NCBI GenBank assembly: GCA_033851545.1
Contig: JAWWOO010000041.1
Coordinates: forward strand, 1 to 64,000
DNA: 64,000 nt
Direction of reading: 5' to 3'
Source: JAWWOL01 sp033851545
GTDB taxonomy: Bacteria > Actinomycetota > Actinomycetes > JAWWOL01
Shown: positions 44,121-53,098 of the stretch, one piece after another
Layout: each line of letters begins with the position of its first letter
Position numbering within the stretch: position 1 is the first letter of the stretch
Position numbers and translations under genes: made by a program
Notes under the pieces: model-generated
Databases searched by the model: none
What the model was told of the DNA's origin: nothing
Seen by the model: only the letters and a program-made list of their open reading frames with translations

Positions 44121-44219
44121 GTGGGCTCGGTCATCAAGAAGCGACGCAAGCGGATGGCGAAGAAGAAGCACCGCAAGCTGCTGAAGAAGACCCGCGTCCA
44201 GCGCCGTAACAAGAAGTAG
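44121..44219 (+). CDS. Ribosomal protein bS22 (AURKAIP1/COX24-like small basic protein)
   Basis: A 32-residue, extremely basic protein: it begins VGSVIKKRRKRMAKKKHRKL and ends in RVQRRNKK. It corresponds to Rv0500B/bS22, a small subunit ribosomal protein seen in mycobacterial ribosome structures, and carries the AURKAIP1/COX24-type motif. GTG 44121 is preceded by AGGTAGG. It is short enough to be missed by gene finders. It follows the excisionase-like gene and is closed by the hairpin at 44240-44258. Confidence 0.9.
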   Translation: MGSVIKKRRKRMAKKKHRKLLKKTRVQRRNKK

Positions 44220-44239
44220 GCCTCGCCCGCTGCTGCCGC

Positions 44240-44258
44240 CACCGGGGCTGCCCCGGTG
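44240..44258 (+). terminator. Hairpin terminator after bS22
   Basis: CACCGGGG (44240-44247) and CCCCGGTG (44251-44258) form a perfect 8-bp GC-rich stem with the loop CTG, 20 bases after the bS22 stop. No T-tract follows. The remaining ~200 bases before oleA should hold its promoter; I see no other element there. Confidence 0.6.
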
Positions 44259-44458
44259 CGTCGTCGCCCCAGCCGGTGCACCGCGCGCGAGCCGCAGCGG
44301 TCGCCGGCTGGACTGCTGTTCCGCCCAACCGCCGGTCACGCGGCCCGAGTGATGTCAGACTTGATCCAGCTGCGTCCGTGCAGCAAGCGTGACCACGCGT
44401 GTGTCGGCGATGTTCACCAGGCGGCGAGGCCGGTCGGCCCGCCCGCGAAGGGAAGTGC

Positions 44459-45493
44459 ATGACCGGCAGCACCGGCGGTAACGCGACCTACCGCTCCACG
44501 AACACCGCCATCCTCTCGGTCAGTGCTGTCGATGCCACCCGGGTGGTCACCTCCGGTGAGCTGGACGACCGGCTCGAGGCGACCTACCGCCGCGTACGGC
44601 TGCGCCCGGGCCTGATGGAGCGGCTGGCCGGCATCTATGAGCGGCGCTGGTGGGCCGACGGGATGACCTTTGCCGACGGCGCTGCGATGGCCGGGGACAA
44701 GGCCCTCGCGGAGTCCGGCATCGACCCGTCCCAGGTGGGGCTGCTGGTCAACACCTCCGTCAGCCGGGCGCACCTCGAGCCTTCGACCGCGGTCTACGTG
44801 CACGACACGATGGGCCTGCCCACGCCCTGCCTCAACTTCGACGTGTCCAACGCCTGCCTCGGCTTCGTCAACGGCATGCAGCTCGCGTCGGCGATGATCG
44901 ACTGCGGCCAGATCTCGTACGCCGTGGTGGTCGCCGGCGAGGACGCCCAGACCGTGCAGGACAACACCATTGCCCGGCTCTCCCGTGCCGAGGTGACCGC
45001 CCGCGACGTGATGGCCGAGTTCGCGACGTTGACCCTCGGGTCCGGTGCTGCTGCCATGGTGCTGGGACCGGCCGACCGTCACCCCGAGGGGCACCGGATC
45101 GTCGGCGGGGTCAGCCGAGCGGGCACCGAGCACCACGAGCTGTGCGTCGGCGACCTCGACATGATGCGCACCGACTCCAGCGGTCTGCTCGACGCCGGTC
45201 TCGAGCTCGCCGGCGCGATGTGGGCGGACGCGGCACGGGAGTTCGACTGGGCGGACCTGGACCGTTACGTCATGCACCAGGTCTCCGAGATCCACACCCA
45301 GGCCCTGTGCCACCGGGTCGGCATCGACTCGGAGCGGGTGCCGCGCACCTTCCCGACCCGCGGCAACATCGGCCCTGCGTCAATCCCGTTCACCCTGGCC
45401 ACCCATGCGGGTGAGCTGGAGCCGGGGCACCGGGTGCTGCTGATGGGCATCGGGTCGGGACTCAACACGTCCTGCACCGAGATCCGCTGGTGA
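44459..45493 (+). CDS. oleA: OleA-type thiolase (3-oxoacyl-ACP synthase III-like), head-to-head condensation
   Basis: A 344-residue thiolase-fold enzyme. Catalytic Cys133 (DVSNACLGF), His273 (VMHQVSEIH) and Asn303 (RGNIGPAS) form the triad; Glu107 in RAHLEPSTA matches the glutamate that in OleA reaches into the partner subunit. OleA joins two fatty acyl-CoAs head to head to a beta-keto acid. The genes after it encode OleB-OleC and OleD in a coupled operon, which separates it from FabH. GGGAAG precedes ATG 44459. The stop overlaps the next GTG by GTGA. Confidence 0.92.
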   Translation: MTGSTGGNATYRSTNTAILSVSAVDATRVVTSGELDDRLEATYRRVRLRPGLMERLAGIYERRWWADGMTFADGAAMAGDKALAESGIDPSQVGLLVNTSVSRAHLEPSTAVYVHDTMGLPTPCLNFDVSNACLGFVNGMQLASAMIDCGQISYAVVVAGEDAQTVQDNTIARLSRAEVTARDVMAEFATLTLGSGAAAMVLGPADRHPEGHRIVGGVSRAGTEHHELCVGDLDMMRTDSSGLLDAGLELAGAMWADAAREFDWADLDRYVMHQVSEIHTQALCHRVGIDSERVPRTFPTRGNIGPASIPFTLATHAGELEPGHRVLLMGIGSGLNTSCTEIRW

Positions 45494-47970
45494 CCCTGCC
45501 GCTCGACGGCCTCCCCGGCCTCGACCCGGCGTGGTCCCGCACCGTCACCGTTGAGGGAAACACCTGGCACGTGCTCGACAACCAGGTCGTCGACCCGGTC
45601 GGCACCGTGCTGTGCGTCCACGGCAACCCGACCTGGTCCTACATCTGGCGTCGGGTGCTGGCCGAGGCGCCGCCCGGCTGGCGGGTCGTCGCGCCCGACC
45701 AGCTCGGCATGGGCTGGTCCGAGCGCACCGCGGGGCCGCGCACCTTGGCCCAGCGGATCCGCGACCTCTCGGCGCTGACCGAGGCGCTGGCCATCACCGG
45801 GCCGGTCGTCACGCTGGCCCACGACTGGGGCGGCGCGGTCTCCCTCGGCTGGGCGGTTGCCCACCGCGACCAGCTGCAGGGCGTGGTGCTCAGCAACACC
45901 GCGATCGCCCTGCCGCCCGGAACCGCTGGTCCCGCGGTGATCCGGCTGACCAACAACGCCGCCTTGCGCACGCTCGCCTGCGTCACTACTCCGGCGTTCC
46001 TCAAGGCCACGGTCGCGTTGTCCCGCAAGACGCCCGCGGACGTGCGCAAGGCGTTGCTCGCGCCGTACGGGACGGCCTCGCGGCGGCGGGCCATCGGTGA
46101 GTTCGTCGCCGACATCCCTTTCGTACCAGGGCATCCCACCCGTCCGACTGTCGAAGCTATCGCCGGGCAGCTGTCGACGCTGGACGTGCCGGCGCTGCTG
46201 CTGTGGGGCCCGCGGGACCCGGTCTTCGGCGAGGCCTATCTCGACGACCTGCGCCGGCGGCTGCCGCGGGCCGACGTCCACCGCTATGCAGCTGCCTCGC
46301 ACCTTGTCATGGAGGATGCGCCGGACTACGCGTCGACGGTCTGGCGGTGGGTCACCAGGCCGTCGCCCGTCCCGGTCCGTGCGTTGGCCGAGCAGCCGCA
46401 GCTGTGGGCCGCTCTTGAGGACCGGGCCCAAGACCACGAGCCAGCGATCGTCGAGGTCGGCGGCCGCACCGTCTCCTGGCGGGTCTTCAACCGCCGGGTC
46501 GCCGAGGTGGCCGCCGGACTGGTGGCGCAGGGCGTGGGCCGGGGCGACCGGGTCGCGTTGCTGGTGCCGCCCTCGGCGGACCTGGCCCTCGCGGTCTACG
46601 CGGTCTGGCGGGCGGGCGCTGTCATCGTCGTCGCCGACAAGGGCCTCGGCGTACGCGGGATGGGCCGGGCCCTGCGCAGCGCCCGGGTCGACCACCTCGT
46701 CGGTACGGCCGAAGGTCTCGCTGCCGCCAAGGCGATGCGGCTGCGGCCGACCGGGCTGCGGATCTCCGCCGGGCCCCCGTACAAGCTGCTCGGCGCCTCG
46801 GTCTCCCTTGCCGACCTCGCGCGGGCCGGGCGGGACCACCTCGACCGCCTGCCGGAGCCGTCCGGCGACGACGAGTGCGCCGTCGTGTTCACCTCCGGCG
46901 CCACCGGGCCGGCCAAGGGCGTGGTCTACCGGCATCGGCAGCTGCGCGCGCAGGTGGCGCTGATCAAGGCGGCCTATGAGCTGACCGACGGCGACCGGAT
47001 CGTCGCGGCGTTCGCGCCCTTTGCCCTGTACGGACCCGCTCTCGGCATCGGCTCAGCCGTGCCGGACATGGACGTCACGTCGCCAGGGACGCTCAGTGCC
47101 GCCAAGCTTGCCGAGGCGGTCGCGGCGATCGACGCGACGGTGGTGTTCGCCTCCCCGGCGGCGCTGCGCAACGTCCTGGCGACCGCCGGCGCACTGACCG
47201 GCGAACATCGCAAGGCCTTGGGCCGGGTCCGGCTGCTGATGTCGGCCGGCGCCCCGGTGCCCTCCGCCTTGCTGCACCAGCTTGCGGACGTCATGCCCGC
47301 AGCGCACGCGCACACCCCGTACGGGATGACCGAGGTGTTGCCGGTGACCGACATCTCATTGGCGCAGATCGACGACGGCGAAGGTGTCTGCGTGGGCCGG
47401 CCACTGCCCGGTGTCGCCGTGCAGGTCTCGCCGCTGTCGTCGCTCGGTGTCGCCGACGGCGAGCTGACCGGTTCGCCCGGCGTGCTCGGCGAGCTCGCCG
47501 TGCGCGCAGCACATGTGAAGGACCACTACGACGCTTTGTGGGCCGTCGAGCAGGCCAGCTCGCGTGATGCCGGCTGGCACCGTACGGGCGACGTCGGCCA
47601 CCTCGACGACGAGGGCCGGCTCTGGGTCGAGGGCCGGTTGGTGCACGTCATCGCCACGGCGGCCGGAGTCGTGACCCCTGTCGGAGTCGAGCAGCGCGTC
47701 GAGTCGGTTGCGGGCGTGGAGCAGGCAGCCGCGGTGGGTGTCGGCCCGGTCGGCACTGCCCAGGTGGTGGTCGTCGTCGTCGCACCGGGCGAACGCGAGT
47801 CGCTGGCCTCGCTCGCGCTGACCGACGCCGTACGGGCAGCCTGTGCCGTCCCGATCGCCGCCGTACTCGTCCGCGGCTCCCTGCCGGTCGACATCCGGCA
47901 CCAGTCCAAGATCGACCGGCAGGCCCTGTCCCTTTGGGCGGCCGACGTGCTGGCCGGCGCCAGGCCGTGA
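45490..47970 (+). CDS. oleBC: OleBC fusion: beta-lactone decarboxylase plus beta-lactone synthetase
   Basis: An 826-residue fusion. Residues 1-295 are an alpha/beta hydrolase of the haloalkane-dehalogenase type (oxyanion HGNPTW at 44-49, nucleophile Asp112 in HDWGGA, late His in ASHLVMED), matching OleB, which removes CO2 from the beta-lactone to give the olefin. Residues about 310-825 are an AMP-forming ligase-like domain (VVFTSGATGPAKG near 467, YGMTEVLPV, HRTGDVGHLDDEGRLWVEGR), matching OleC, which closes the beta-lactone. OleBC fusions are known from actinobacteria. Overlaps of four bases with oleA and oleD indicate one operon. Confidence 0.93.
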   Translation: MTLPLDGLPGLDPAWSRTVTVEGNTWHVLDNQVVDPVGTVLCVHGNPTWSYIWRRVLAEAPPGWRVVAPDQLGMGWSERTAGPRTLAQRIRDLSALTEALAITGPVVTLAHDWGGAVSLGWAVAHRDQLQGVVLSNTAIALPPGTAGPAVIRLTNNAALRTLACVTTPAFLKATVALSRKTPADVRKALLAPYGTASRRRAIGEFVADIPFVPGHPTRPTVEAIAGQLSTLDVPALLLWGPRDPVFGEAYLDDLRRRLPRADVHRYAAASHLVMEDAPDYASTVWRWVTRPSPVPVRALAEQPQLWAALEDRAQDHEPAIVEVGGRTVSWRVFNRRVAEVAAGLVAQGVGRGDRVALLVPPSADLALAVYAVWRAGAVIVVADKGLGVRGMGRALRSARVDHLVGTAEGLAAAKAMRLRPTGLRISAGPPYKLLGASVSLADLARAGRDHLDRLPEPSGDDECAVVFTSGATGPAKGVVYRHRQLRAQVALIKAAYELTDGDRIVAAFAPFALYGPALGIGSAVPDMDVTSPGTLSAAKLAEAVAAIDATVVFASPAALRNVLATAGALTGEHRKALGRVRLLMSAGAPVPSALLHQLADVMPAAHAHTPYGMTEVLPVTDISLAQIDDGEGVCVGRPLPGVAVQVSPLSSLGVADGELTGSPGVLGELAVRAAHVKDHYDALWAVEQASSRDAGWHRTGDVGHLDDEGRLWVEGRLVHVIATAAGVVTPVGVEQRVESVAGVEQAAAVGVGPVGTAQVVVVVVAPGERESLASLALTDAVRAACAVPIAAVLVRGSLPVDIRHQSKIDRQALSLWAADVLAGARP

Positions 47971-48932
47971 AGGTCCTCGTCACCGGCGCCAGCGGGATGC
48001 TCGGCCGGGCGACCGCCCTGGCGTTGCTCCACCGCGGCGACGAGGTGACGGTGCTGCAGCGTCGGCCGGCCGGCCTCGACTGCCGTGAGGTGCTGGGCGA
48101 TGTGGCAGATGCGTCGGTGGTGGACAGGGCAGTGGCCGGACAGGACGCGGTGCTGCACCTCGCAGCCAAGGTCGATGTCGTGGGCGCCTGGCCGGAGTAC
48201 GAGCGCGCCAACGTCGGCGGCACCCGCACCGTGGTCGAGGCCAGCGAGGCATCGTCGGTGTCCCGGCTGGTGCACGTCTCCTCGCCGTCGGTCGCCCACT
48301 CGGGTGACTCGCTGGTCGGCGTTGGCGCTGAGCCCGCCGACCTTGCCGGGGCTCACGGCCACTACGCCAGGTCCAAGGCCTTGGCGGAGCGGCTCGCCCT
48401 GGGTGCGGACTCGACAACCCTTGCTGTGGTGGCAATCCGGCCTCATCTGGTGTGGGGGCCCGGCGACACCCAGCTGGTCGGACGCATCGTCGAGCGGGCG
48501 CGGGCCGGCCGGTTGCCGCTCATCGGTACGGGTGCCGCCCTGATCGACACGACCTACGTCGACAACGCGGTGTCGGCGCTGCTCGCGGCCGTCGACGCCC
48601 CCGTACACGGCGAAGCGCTGGTCGTCTCCAACGGCGAGCCGCGGCCGGTCGCCGAGATCCTCGCCCGGTTGTGCCTGGCCGCAGGGGTTCCGGGGCCGCG
48701 GGGGCACCTGCCGTTGCCGGTCGCCGCCGCCGCCGGGTCCGTCATCGAGACCGGCTGGCGGCTGCTGCGCTGGCGGGACACGCCACCGATGACCCGGTTC
48801 CTCGCCGAACAGCTGGCGACCGCGCACTGGTTCGACCAGCGGCGCACCCGCGAGGCACTCGGCTGGGCGCCGCAGGTCAGCCTCGACCAGGGCTTCGCCG
48901 CCCTCGCCAGGTGGTACGCGACCCGCCAGTGA
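47967..48932 (+). CDS. oleD: OleD-type NAD(P)H-dependent 2-alkyl-3-keto acid reductase
   Basis: A 321-residue extended SDR: VLVTGASGMLGRATALALL, LHLAAKVDVVGAWPEYERANVGGT, the Ser region HVSSPSVAHSG and HYARSKALAE (Tyr-x-x-x-Lys), IRPHLVWGPGD. In the ole pathway OleD reduces the beta-keto acid from OleA to the beta-hydroxy acid used by OleC. The GTG start overlaps the oleBC stop (GTGA). With oleA and oleBC it completes the pathway, so the cell probably makes long-chain internal olefins. Confidence 0.92.
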   Translation: MKVLVTGASGMLGRATALALLHRGDEVTVLQRRPAGLDCREVLGDVADASVVDRAVAGQDAVLHLAAKVDVVGAWPEYERANVGGTRTVVEASEASSVSRLVHVSSPSVAHSGDSLVGVGAEPADLAGAHGHYARSKALAERLALGADSTTLAVVAIRPHLVWGPGDTQLVGRIVERARAGRLPLIGTGAALIDTTYVDNAVSALLAAVDAPVHGEALVVSNGEPRPVAEILARLCLAAGVPGPRGHLPLPVAAAAGSVIETGWRLLRWRDTPPMTRFLAEQLATAHWFDQRRTREALGWAPQVSLDQGFAALARWYATRQ

Positions 48933-48947
48933 GCGGCCGCGGGACCG

Positions 48948-49856
48948 TCAGGGCGTGAGGACGACCTTGCCGCCGGCGTGGCCGCTGTCCACGAGCTCGT
49001 GCGCCTTGGGTGCTTCCTCGAACGGCAGGACGGCAGCGATGGTCGTCCGCAGCTCACCGGCTGCGAGCATCCGGGCCAGGACGTCGAGGTCGACCGCCGA
49101 CCGGTCGCTGGAAGAGCTGAAGGTGATGCCCAGCTCCCGGGCGGCCGGGTCGGCGATGGTGACGATCCGGTGGGTGCCCCCGCGCAGCTCGATCGAGTCC
49201 GGCAGTGCGCCCTTGCCTGCGGCGTCGAACACCGCGTCGACGCCGTTCGGGGCCAGCGACCTCACCCGCTCGACCAGACCAGGCCCGTAGGTCGTCGGAG
49301 TCGCGCCCAGGGACCGTAACAACTCCTGGTTGTCGGGGCTCGCGGTCCCGATCACGTGCACACCCTGGGCGATCGCGAACTGAGTGGCGACCTGCCCGAC
49401 CGCACCGCTCGCGCCGTGGACGAGCAAGGTCTCGCCCGGCTTCAGGTCGAGCAGCCTGAGCGCGCGCAGTGAGGTCTCCGCGGCGACCGGCAGGGTGACG
49501 GCCTCCGTGAACTCCAGCGTGTCAGGAACCACGCCGTAGTCCTTCGACAAGGCCAGCTCCGCGTACGAGCCGGGCGGCGGGTCGGCCCAGCCGTACACCC
49601 GGTCGCCTACGGCCACCCCGGTGACGCCTTCGCCGAGCGCATCGACCACCCCCGCCAGCTCGAAGCCAAGGATCGCGGGGAGCGGGGTCTTGAAGATCGA
49701 CTCCAGTGCCCCGGAACGGATCTTGCCGTCCATCGGGTTGACACCCGCCGCCTTGACCTGCACCCGGATCTGGCCGGCACCAGGCGCCGGCGCCGGCACC
49801 TCCTCCACGTGCAGCACCTCGGGTCCGCCGAACTCGTCGATGACGACTGCCTTCAT
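48948..49856 (-). CDS. NADP-dependent zinc-less alcohol dehydrogenase / quinone oxidoreductase
   Basis: A 302-residue MDR-superfamily enzyme: MKAVVIDEFGGPEVL start, AAGVNPMDGKIRSG, GFELAGVVDALG, and the coenzyme site LLVHGASGAVGQVATQFA. No catalytic zinc cysteines are seen, as in quinone oxidoreductases. AGGAGG precedes ATG 49856. It converges on the ole operon with 15 bases between ends. Substrate unknown. Confidence 0.92.
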   Translation of the reverse strand: MKAVVIDEFGGPEVLHVEEVPAPAPGAGQIRVQVKAAGVNPMDGKIRSGALESIFKTPLPAILGFELAGVVDALGEGVTGVAVGDRVYGWADPPPGSYAELALSKDYGVVPDTLEFTEAVTLPVAAETSLRALRLLDLKPGETLLVHGASGAVGQVATQFAIAQGVHVIGTASPDNQELLRSLGATPTTYGPGLVERVRSLAPNGVDAVFDAAGKGALPDSIELRGGTHRIVTIADPAARELGITFSSSSDRSAVDLDVLARMLAAGELRTTIAAVLPFEEAPKAHELVDSGHAGGKVVLTP

Positions 49857-49937
49857 GATGCGCCTCCTGAGGACGGAAGGGTCGGGTAGTGGGTATAGCC
49901 GCACGGGTCCCCGCCATACGTCGTGGTCCAGGACCGG

Positions 49938-50480
49938 TTAGGTCGAAAGCCGAGCGACGGCGACGAGGCCGCTGCCTCCTACGGTCAGCGGTGCCCGCCG
50001 GCTGATGAGGCCGTCGAGCGGGCCGAGCCGCACCGGGCCGATCTCGAGCCGGCCGCTGAGCACGACGACGACCAGCCGCCAAGAGCTCGGGATCGACACC
50101 GGCCCGGTCACCTCGATGGCCTCGAGCGTGGCCGAGACCTTGCCTCTGCGGGTCATCACGTTGAGGTCGCGGGTGGCGCCGTCCGGAACCTCGCAGGTCG
50201 TGCGGCTCTCGCCGGCGAACGCCAGCTGGTCCAGCGGCTTCAGCACGTGCAGGGTCTCGTCGACACGCAGATGCATCGAGGGGCCGACGATCAGCGCGAG
50301 AATGCGGTCGACGCCCTCGAAGGTCGAGAACGGCCCGGGCCTGTCGACGGCCGCAATGCTGACCCGCCAGTCGAAGTCAGCCAGGGTCGAGCCGGCGGGT
50401 TCCGAGGCGATCTCGTACGTCGACCCACCGCCGTTGCGCCACGGCCGCGCGGTCAGCTCAGCGGCCCGCCAGACGTCGTA
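49938..50480 (-). CDS. HutD-family cupin protein, start codon not found
   Basis: Translation of the minus strand gives a HutD-like cupin of about 180 residues: SYDVWRAAELTARPWRNGGG, then STLADFDWRVSIAAVDRPGPFS, LVGPSMHL-like IVGPSMHLRVDETL, and DLNVMTRRGKVSATLE. Homology begins around 50480, but no ATG, GTG or TTG lies in frame there or further upstream before the preceding gene; the first is ATG 50276, inside the domain. Either a non-canonical start is used or the start has been lost. HutD moderates histidine catabolism in Pseudomonas. It follows the ABC importer genes in the same direction. Confidence 0.7.
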   Translation of the reverse strand, partial: YDVWRAAELTARPWRNGGGSTYEIASEPAGSTLADFDWRVSIAAVDRPGPFSTFEGVDRILALIVGPSMHLRVDETLHVLKPLDQLAFAGESRTTCEVPDGATRDLNVMTRRGKVSATLEAIEVTGPVSIPSSWRLVVVVLSGRLEIGPVRLGPLDGLISRRAPLTVGGSGLVAVARLST

Positions 50481-50535
50481 CGACGGGGGACGGGCGGCCC
50501 GACCGGGGATGGTCGGGCCGCCCGTACGGGCCGGG

Positions 50536-51558
50536 TCAGAGGAAGCCGTTGGCCTGGTCCCAGGCCTTGGCGACCGCCTGCGGGTCCATCTTCTTGACCT
50601 GCACCTGCTCGAGCAGCTTGGCCAGGTCGAGCGTGGTGAGCTTGGCCGAGACCGCGTTGGCGGCGCTCGTGATGGTGGGCGTCACCTTGGAGGTGGTGAC
50701 CAGCGGGACGATGTTCTGCGCGGCGAACACGCTCTTGTCGTCGGTGAGCGAGACGAACCCGTTCTCCACGATCGACGGGTCGGTCGAGAAGATGTCGGCC
50801 GCGTCGACTGCGCCGTTCTTGAGGGCGGTCTGGGTGACCAGCCCGCTGGCCGACAGCGGGGTGAAGCGGCCGAAGGTCAGTCCGTACACCTTCTTGAAGC
50901 CGGGGATGCCGTCGATGCGGGTCTGCATGTTCGGCGGAGCGCCGTAGGTGAGCTTGCCGGCCACCGGCACCAGCGAGGAGATGGTGGTGAGCTTGTACTG
51001 GTCGGCCGTCTTCTTGGTTACCGTGATCGTGTCGGCGTCCTGGGCGGGTGCGTAGTTGAGCTCGGTGAGGTTGACCCCGGCCGCTGCCGTCTTGAGCGCG
51101 GCGGCGACGTCGGCCGGGGACTTGGCCGTCGCCTTGGTGTCGAGGTAGTCGAGGATCGAGCCGGTGTACTCCGGGATGAAGCTGATGGACCCGTCCTTGA
51201 GGGCCTGCATGTACGCGGCGCGCTCGCCGATGTTGACCTTGTAGGTCACCTTGACGCCCTTGGCGGCCAGCGCGTTGCCATAGACGTAGGCGAGGATGGT
51301 GTTCTCGGAGAAGTCGGCCGAGCCGATGATCAGCGAGCCGGGGTCTCCGCCGGCGGCACCGGTCGTGGCACCCGCCGAGGAGGACGCCGTACCGGAGGTC
51401 GCGGGTGCGGAGGTGGCGCCGCCCGAGGTGGCGGCGCTGGTGGCGGCCGCAGTGCTCGAGGTCGACGTGGCGCCGCTGGACGAGCTGCCGCCGCCGCAGG
51501 CCGCCGTCAGCAGAGCCGCACCGGCGGTCGCCGTGACAAGCAGGATCTTGCTCTTCAT
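50536..51558 (-). CDS. Glycine betaine/osmoprotectant-type ABC substrate-binding lipoprotein
   Basis: A 340-residue lipoprotein with lipobox LTAACG near residue 21 and a long Ser/Ala/Thr/Gly-rich linker (residues 22-70), then an OpuAC-type binding domain: IIGSADFSENTILAYVYGNAL, ERAAYMQALKDGSISFIPEYTG, AAYVLP-less but DAADIFSTDPSIVENGFVSLTDD typical of the OpuCC/OsmX group. AAGGAGA precedes ATG 51558. The ligand is a quaternary amine or related compound; choline-, betaine- or histidine-betaine-like ligands are possible. It belongs with the two permeases and ATPase upstream. Confidence 0.9.
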   Translation of the reverse strand: MKSKILLVTATAGAALLTAACGGGSSSSGATSTSSTAAATSAATSGGATSAPATSGTASSSAGATTGAAGGDPGSLIIGSADFSENTILAYVYGNALAAKGVKVTYKVNIGERAAYMQALKDGSISFIPEYTGSILDYLDTKATAKSPADVAAALKTAAAGVNLTELNYAPAQDADTITVTKKTADQYKLTTISSLVPVAGKLTYGAPPNMQTRIDGIPGFKKVYGLTFGRFTPLSASGLVTQTALKNGAVDAADIFSTDPSIVENGFVSLTDDKSVFAAQNIVPLVTTSKVTPTITSAANAVSAKLTTLDLAKLLEQVQVKKMDPQAVAKAWDQANGFL

Positions 51559-51605
51559 TTTTCTCCTTAGGTGGTGACGTTTTTGGGCGCCGTCGCAGCG
51601 GCGGT

Positions 51606-52445
51606 TCAGTGGACCGGAACAGCCTCGCCGGTGGGGGTGGTGGAAGCATTCAGGTCGGAATTCTTTGAAGCGTATCGCCCGGACAGCCCGGGCGAGACGA
51701 TCAGGGTCTGTACGGCCACCAGCGCGACGTCCACGAGGACCGCGAGGATCGCCACCAGCAACCCGGCAGCCACCATGACCGGGTAGCCGGTGTGCGGGTC
51801 GGTGATGCTCTGGTCGCCGATGTAGATGAGGCTGCCGAGACCGCCGAGCAGGGGCACGTAGGCGGCGATCGTCGCTGTGGCCAGGACCTGGAGGGTGGCA
51901 GAACGCAGGCCCGACATGATGAGCGGCAGCGCGCACGGGAACTCGACCCGTTGGACGACCTGCCAGCCGGTCATCCCCATGCCCCTGGCCGCATCTCGCA
52001 CCTCGGGGTCGACGTTCTGGACGCCGGCGTAGCTGTTGGTCAGGATCGGCGGGATCGCCAGGACCACCAGCACGATGACGAGCGGGACGAAGTAGGGGAA
52101 GCCGCCGCGCTGGACCAGGCCGGTCACGGCGGCGGTGTGGTGGATCTTGGGCGAGAGCCAGACCACCAGGAACAGGAGCAGACCCAGGACGGGTACGGCG
52201 CGCACGGCGTTGGCGACGCCGCCGATGGCAGCGACGCCTCGTCCGGTGTGCCCGATCCAGAGGCCCAGCGGGAGCGCGATGACCAGCGCGATCACCACGG
52301 CGAGCGCGGTGTAGGTGAGCTGCTGCCTGACCAGTGTCGGGACGCCGTTGATCCCGGACCAGTTCGCCGAGTCGCCCAGCCAGGTCGGCACGTAGCGAAG
52401 GCTGGGCAGCCCGGACCCCCCGGCCAGGACCTCGGTGCCCGTCAT
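51606..52445 (-). CDS. ABC permease, osmoprotectant/betaine type
   Basis: A 279-residue integral membrane protein with six predicted helices and the EAA-type loop DPEVRDAARGMGMTGWQVVQRVEFPCALPLIMSGLR. The region AVRAVPVLGLLLFLVVWL is typical of OpuCB/OpuCD-like permeases. It overlaps the other permease gene by four bases (ATGA). Two permeases with one ATPase and one binding protein make a complete OpuC/OsmVWXY-type importer. Confidence 0.92.
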   Translation of the reverse strand: MTGTEVLAGGSGLPSLRYVPTWLGDSANWSGINGVPTLVRQQLTYTALAVVIALVIALPLGLWIGHTGRGVAAIGGVANAVRAVPVLGLLLFLVVWLSPKIHHTAAVTGLVQRGGFPYFVPLVIVLVVLAIPPILTNSYAGVQNVDPEVRDAARGMGMTGWQVVQRVEFPCALPLIMSGLRSATLQVLATATIAAYVPLLGGLGSLIYIGDQSITDPHTGYPVMVAAGLLVAILAVLVDVALVAVQTLIVSPGLSGRYASKNSDLNASTTPTGEAVPVH

Positions 52446-53098
52446 CGGGCCGCCACCGCTCGTTGCCAGGGCGTCAGGAGCCGGATCCCCAGCAGCACCA
52501 CGGCGTCGAAGATCAGCGCCAGCAGGACGAAGAGGATCAGGGCCAGCATGATCGGCTGCAGGTCGGACGTCTGGTTGCCCTCGATGAACAGCGAGCCGAG
52601 CTGGGCGACCCCGATCGTCGAGGCGACCGACACCAGGCTGACGTTGGACACGGCCGCCACGCGCAGACCGGCGCCCAGCACCGGCACGGCGATCGGCAGC
52701 TGTACGCCGAAGAGCCGCTGCCGCGTCGTGAAGCCCATGGCCGCGGCCGCCGACATCGTGTCGCTGGAGACCGAGCCGAACGCGTCGGCGCTCACCCGGA
52801 CCATCAATGCGAACGTGTAGACGGTCAGGGCGATCGCCACGTTGATCGGGTCGAGGATCTTCGTACCGATCAGCCCCGGCATGGACACGAACAGCACGAT
52901 GGACGGGATCGTGTAGAGGATGCCGGCCGTGGTGATCAGTGGCAGGTAGAGCCAGCGGGTCCGGCTGGCCCACCAGCCGATGGGCAAGGCGATCAGCGTC
53001 CCCACCACCAGCGGCAGGGCGGCAAGCCACACGGTCGTCCAGGCCCAGTGGCCGATCTCGCTCTGGTGGTTGGTGAAGTAGTCCCAGATCCCGCTCAT
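52442..53098 (-). CDS. ABC permease, osmoprotectant/betaine type (second)
   Basis: A 218-residue permease with the EAA-type loop (SAAAAMGFTTRQRLFGVQLPIAVPVLGAGLR), TIPSIVLFVSMPG in the second helix region and a length typical for OpuCB. Four-base overlaps with the ATPase gene before it and the other permease after it show a single operon. Confidence 0.92.
   Translation of the reverse strand: MSGIWDYFTNHQSEIGHWAWTTVWLAALPLVVGTLIALPIGWWASRTRWLYLPLITTAGILYTIPSIVLFVSMPGLIGTKILDPINVAIALTVYTFALMVRVSADAFGSVSSDTMSAAAAMGFTTRQRLFGVQLPIAVPVLGAGLRVAAVSNVSLVSVASTIGVAQLGSLFIEGNQTSDLQPIMLALILFVLLALIFDAVVLLGIRLLTPWQRAVAAR

Noticed and set aside
45490..47970. OleBC as a sequencing or frameshift fusion of two genes
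   Set aside because: The frame is continuous, the linker is short and natural, and such fusions are known in actinobacteria.
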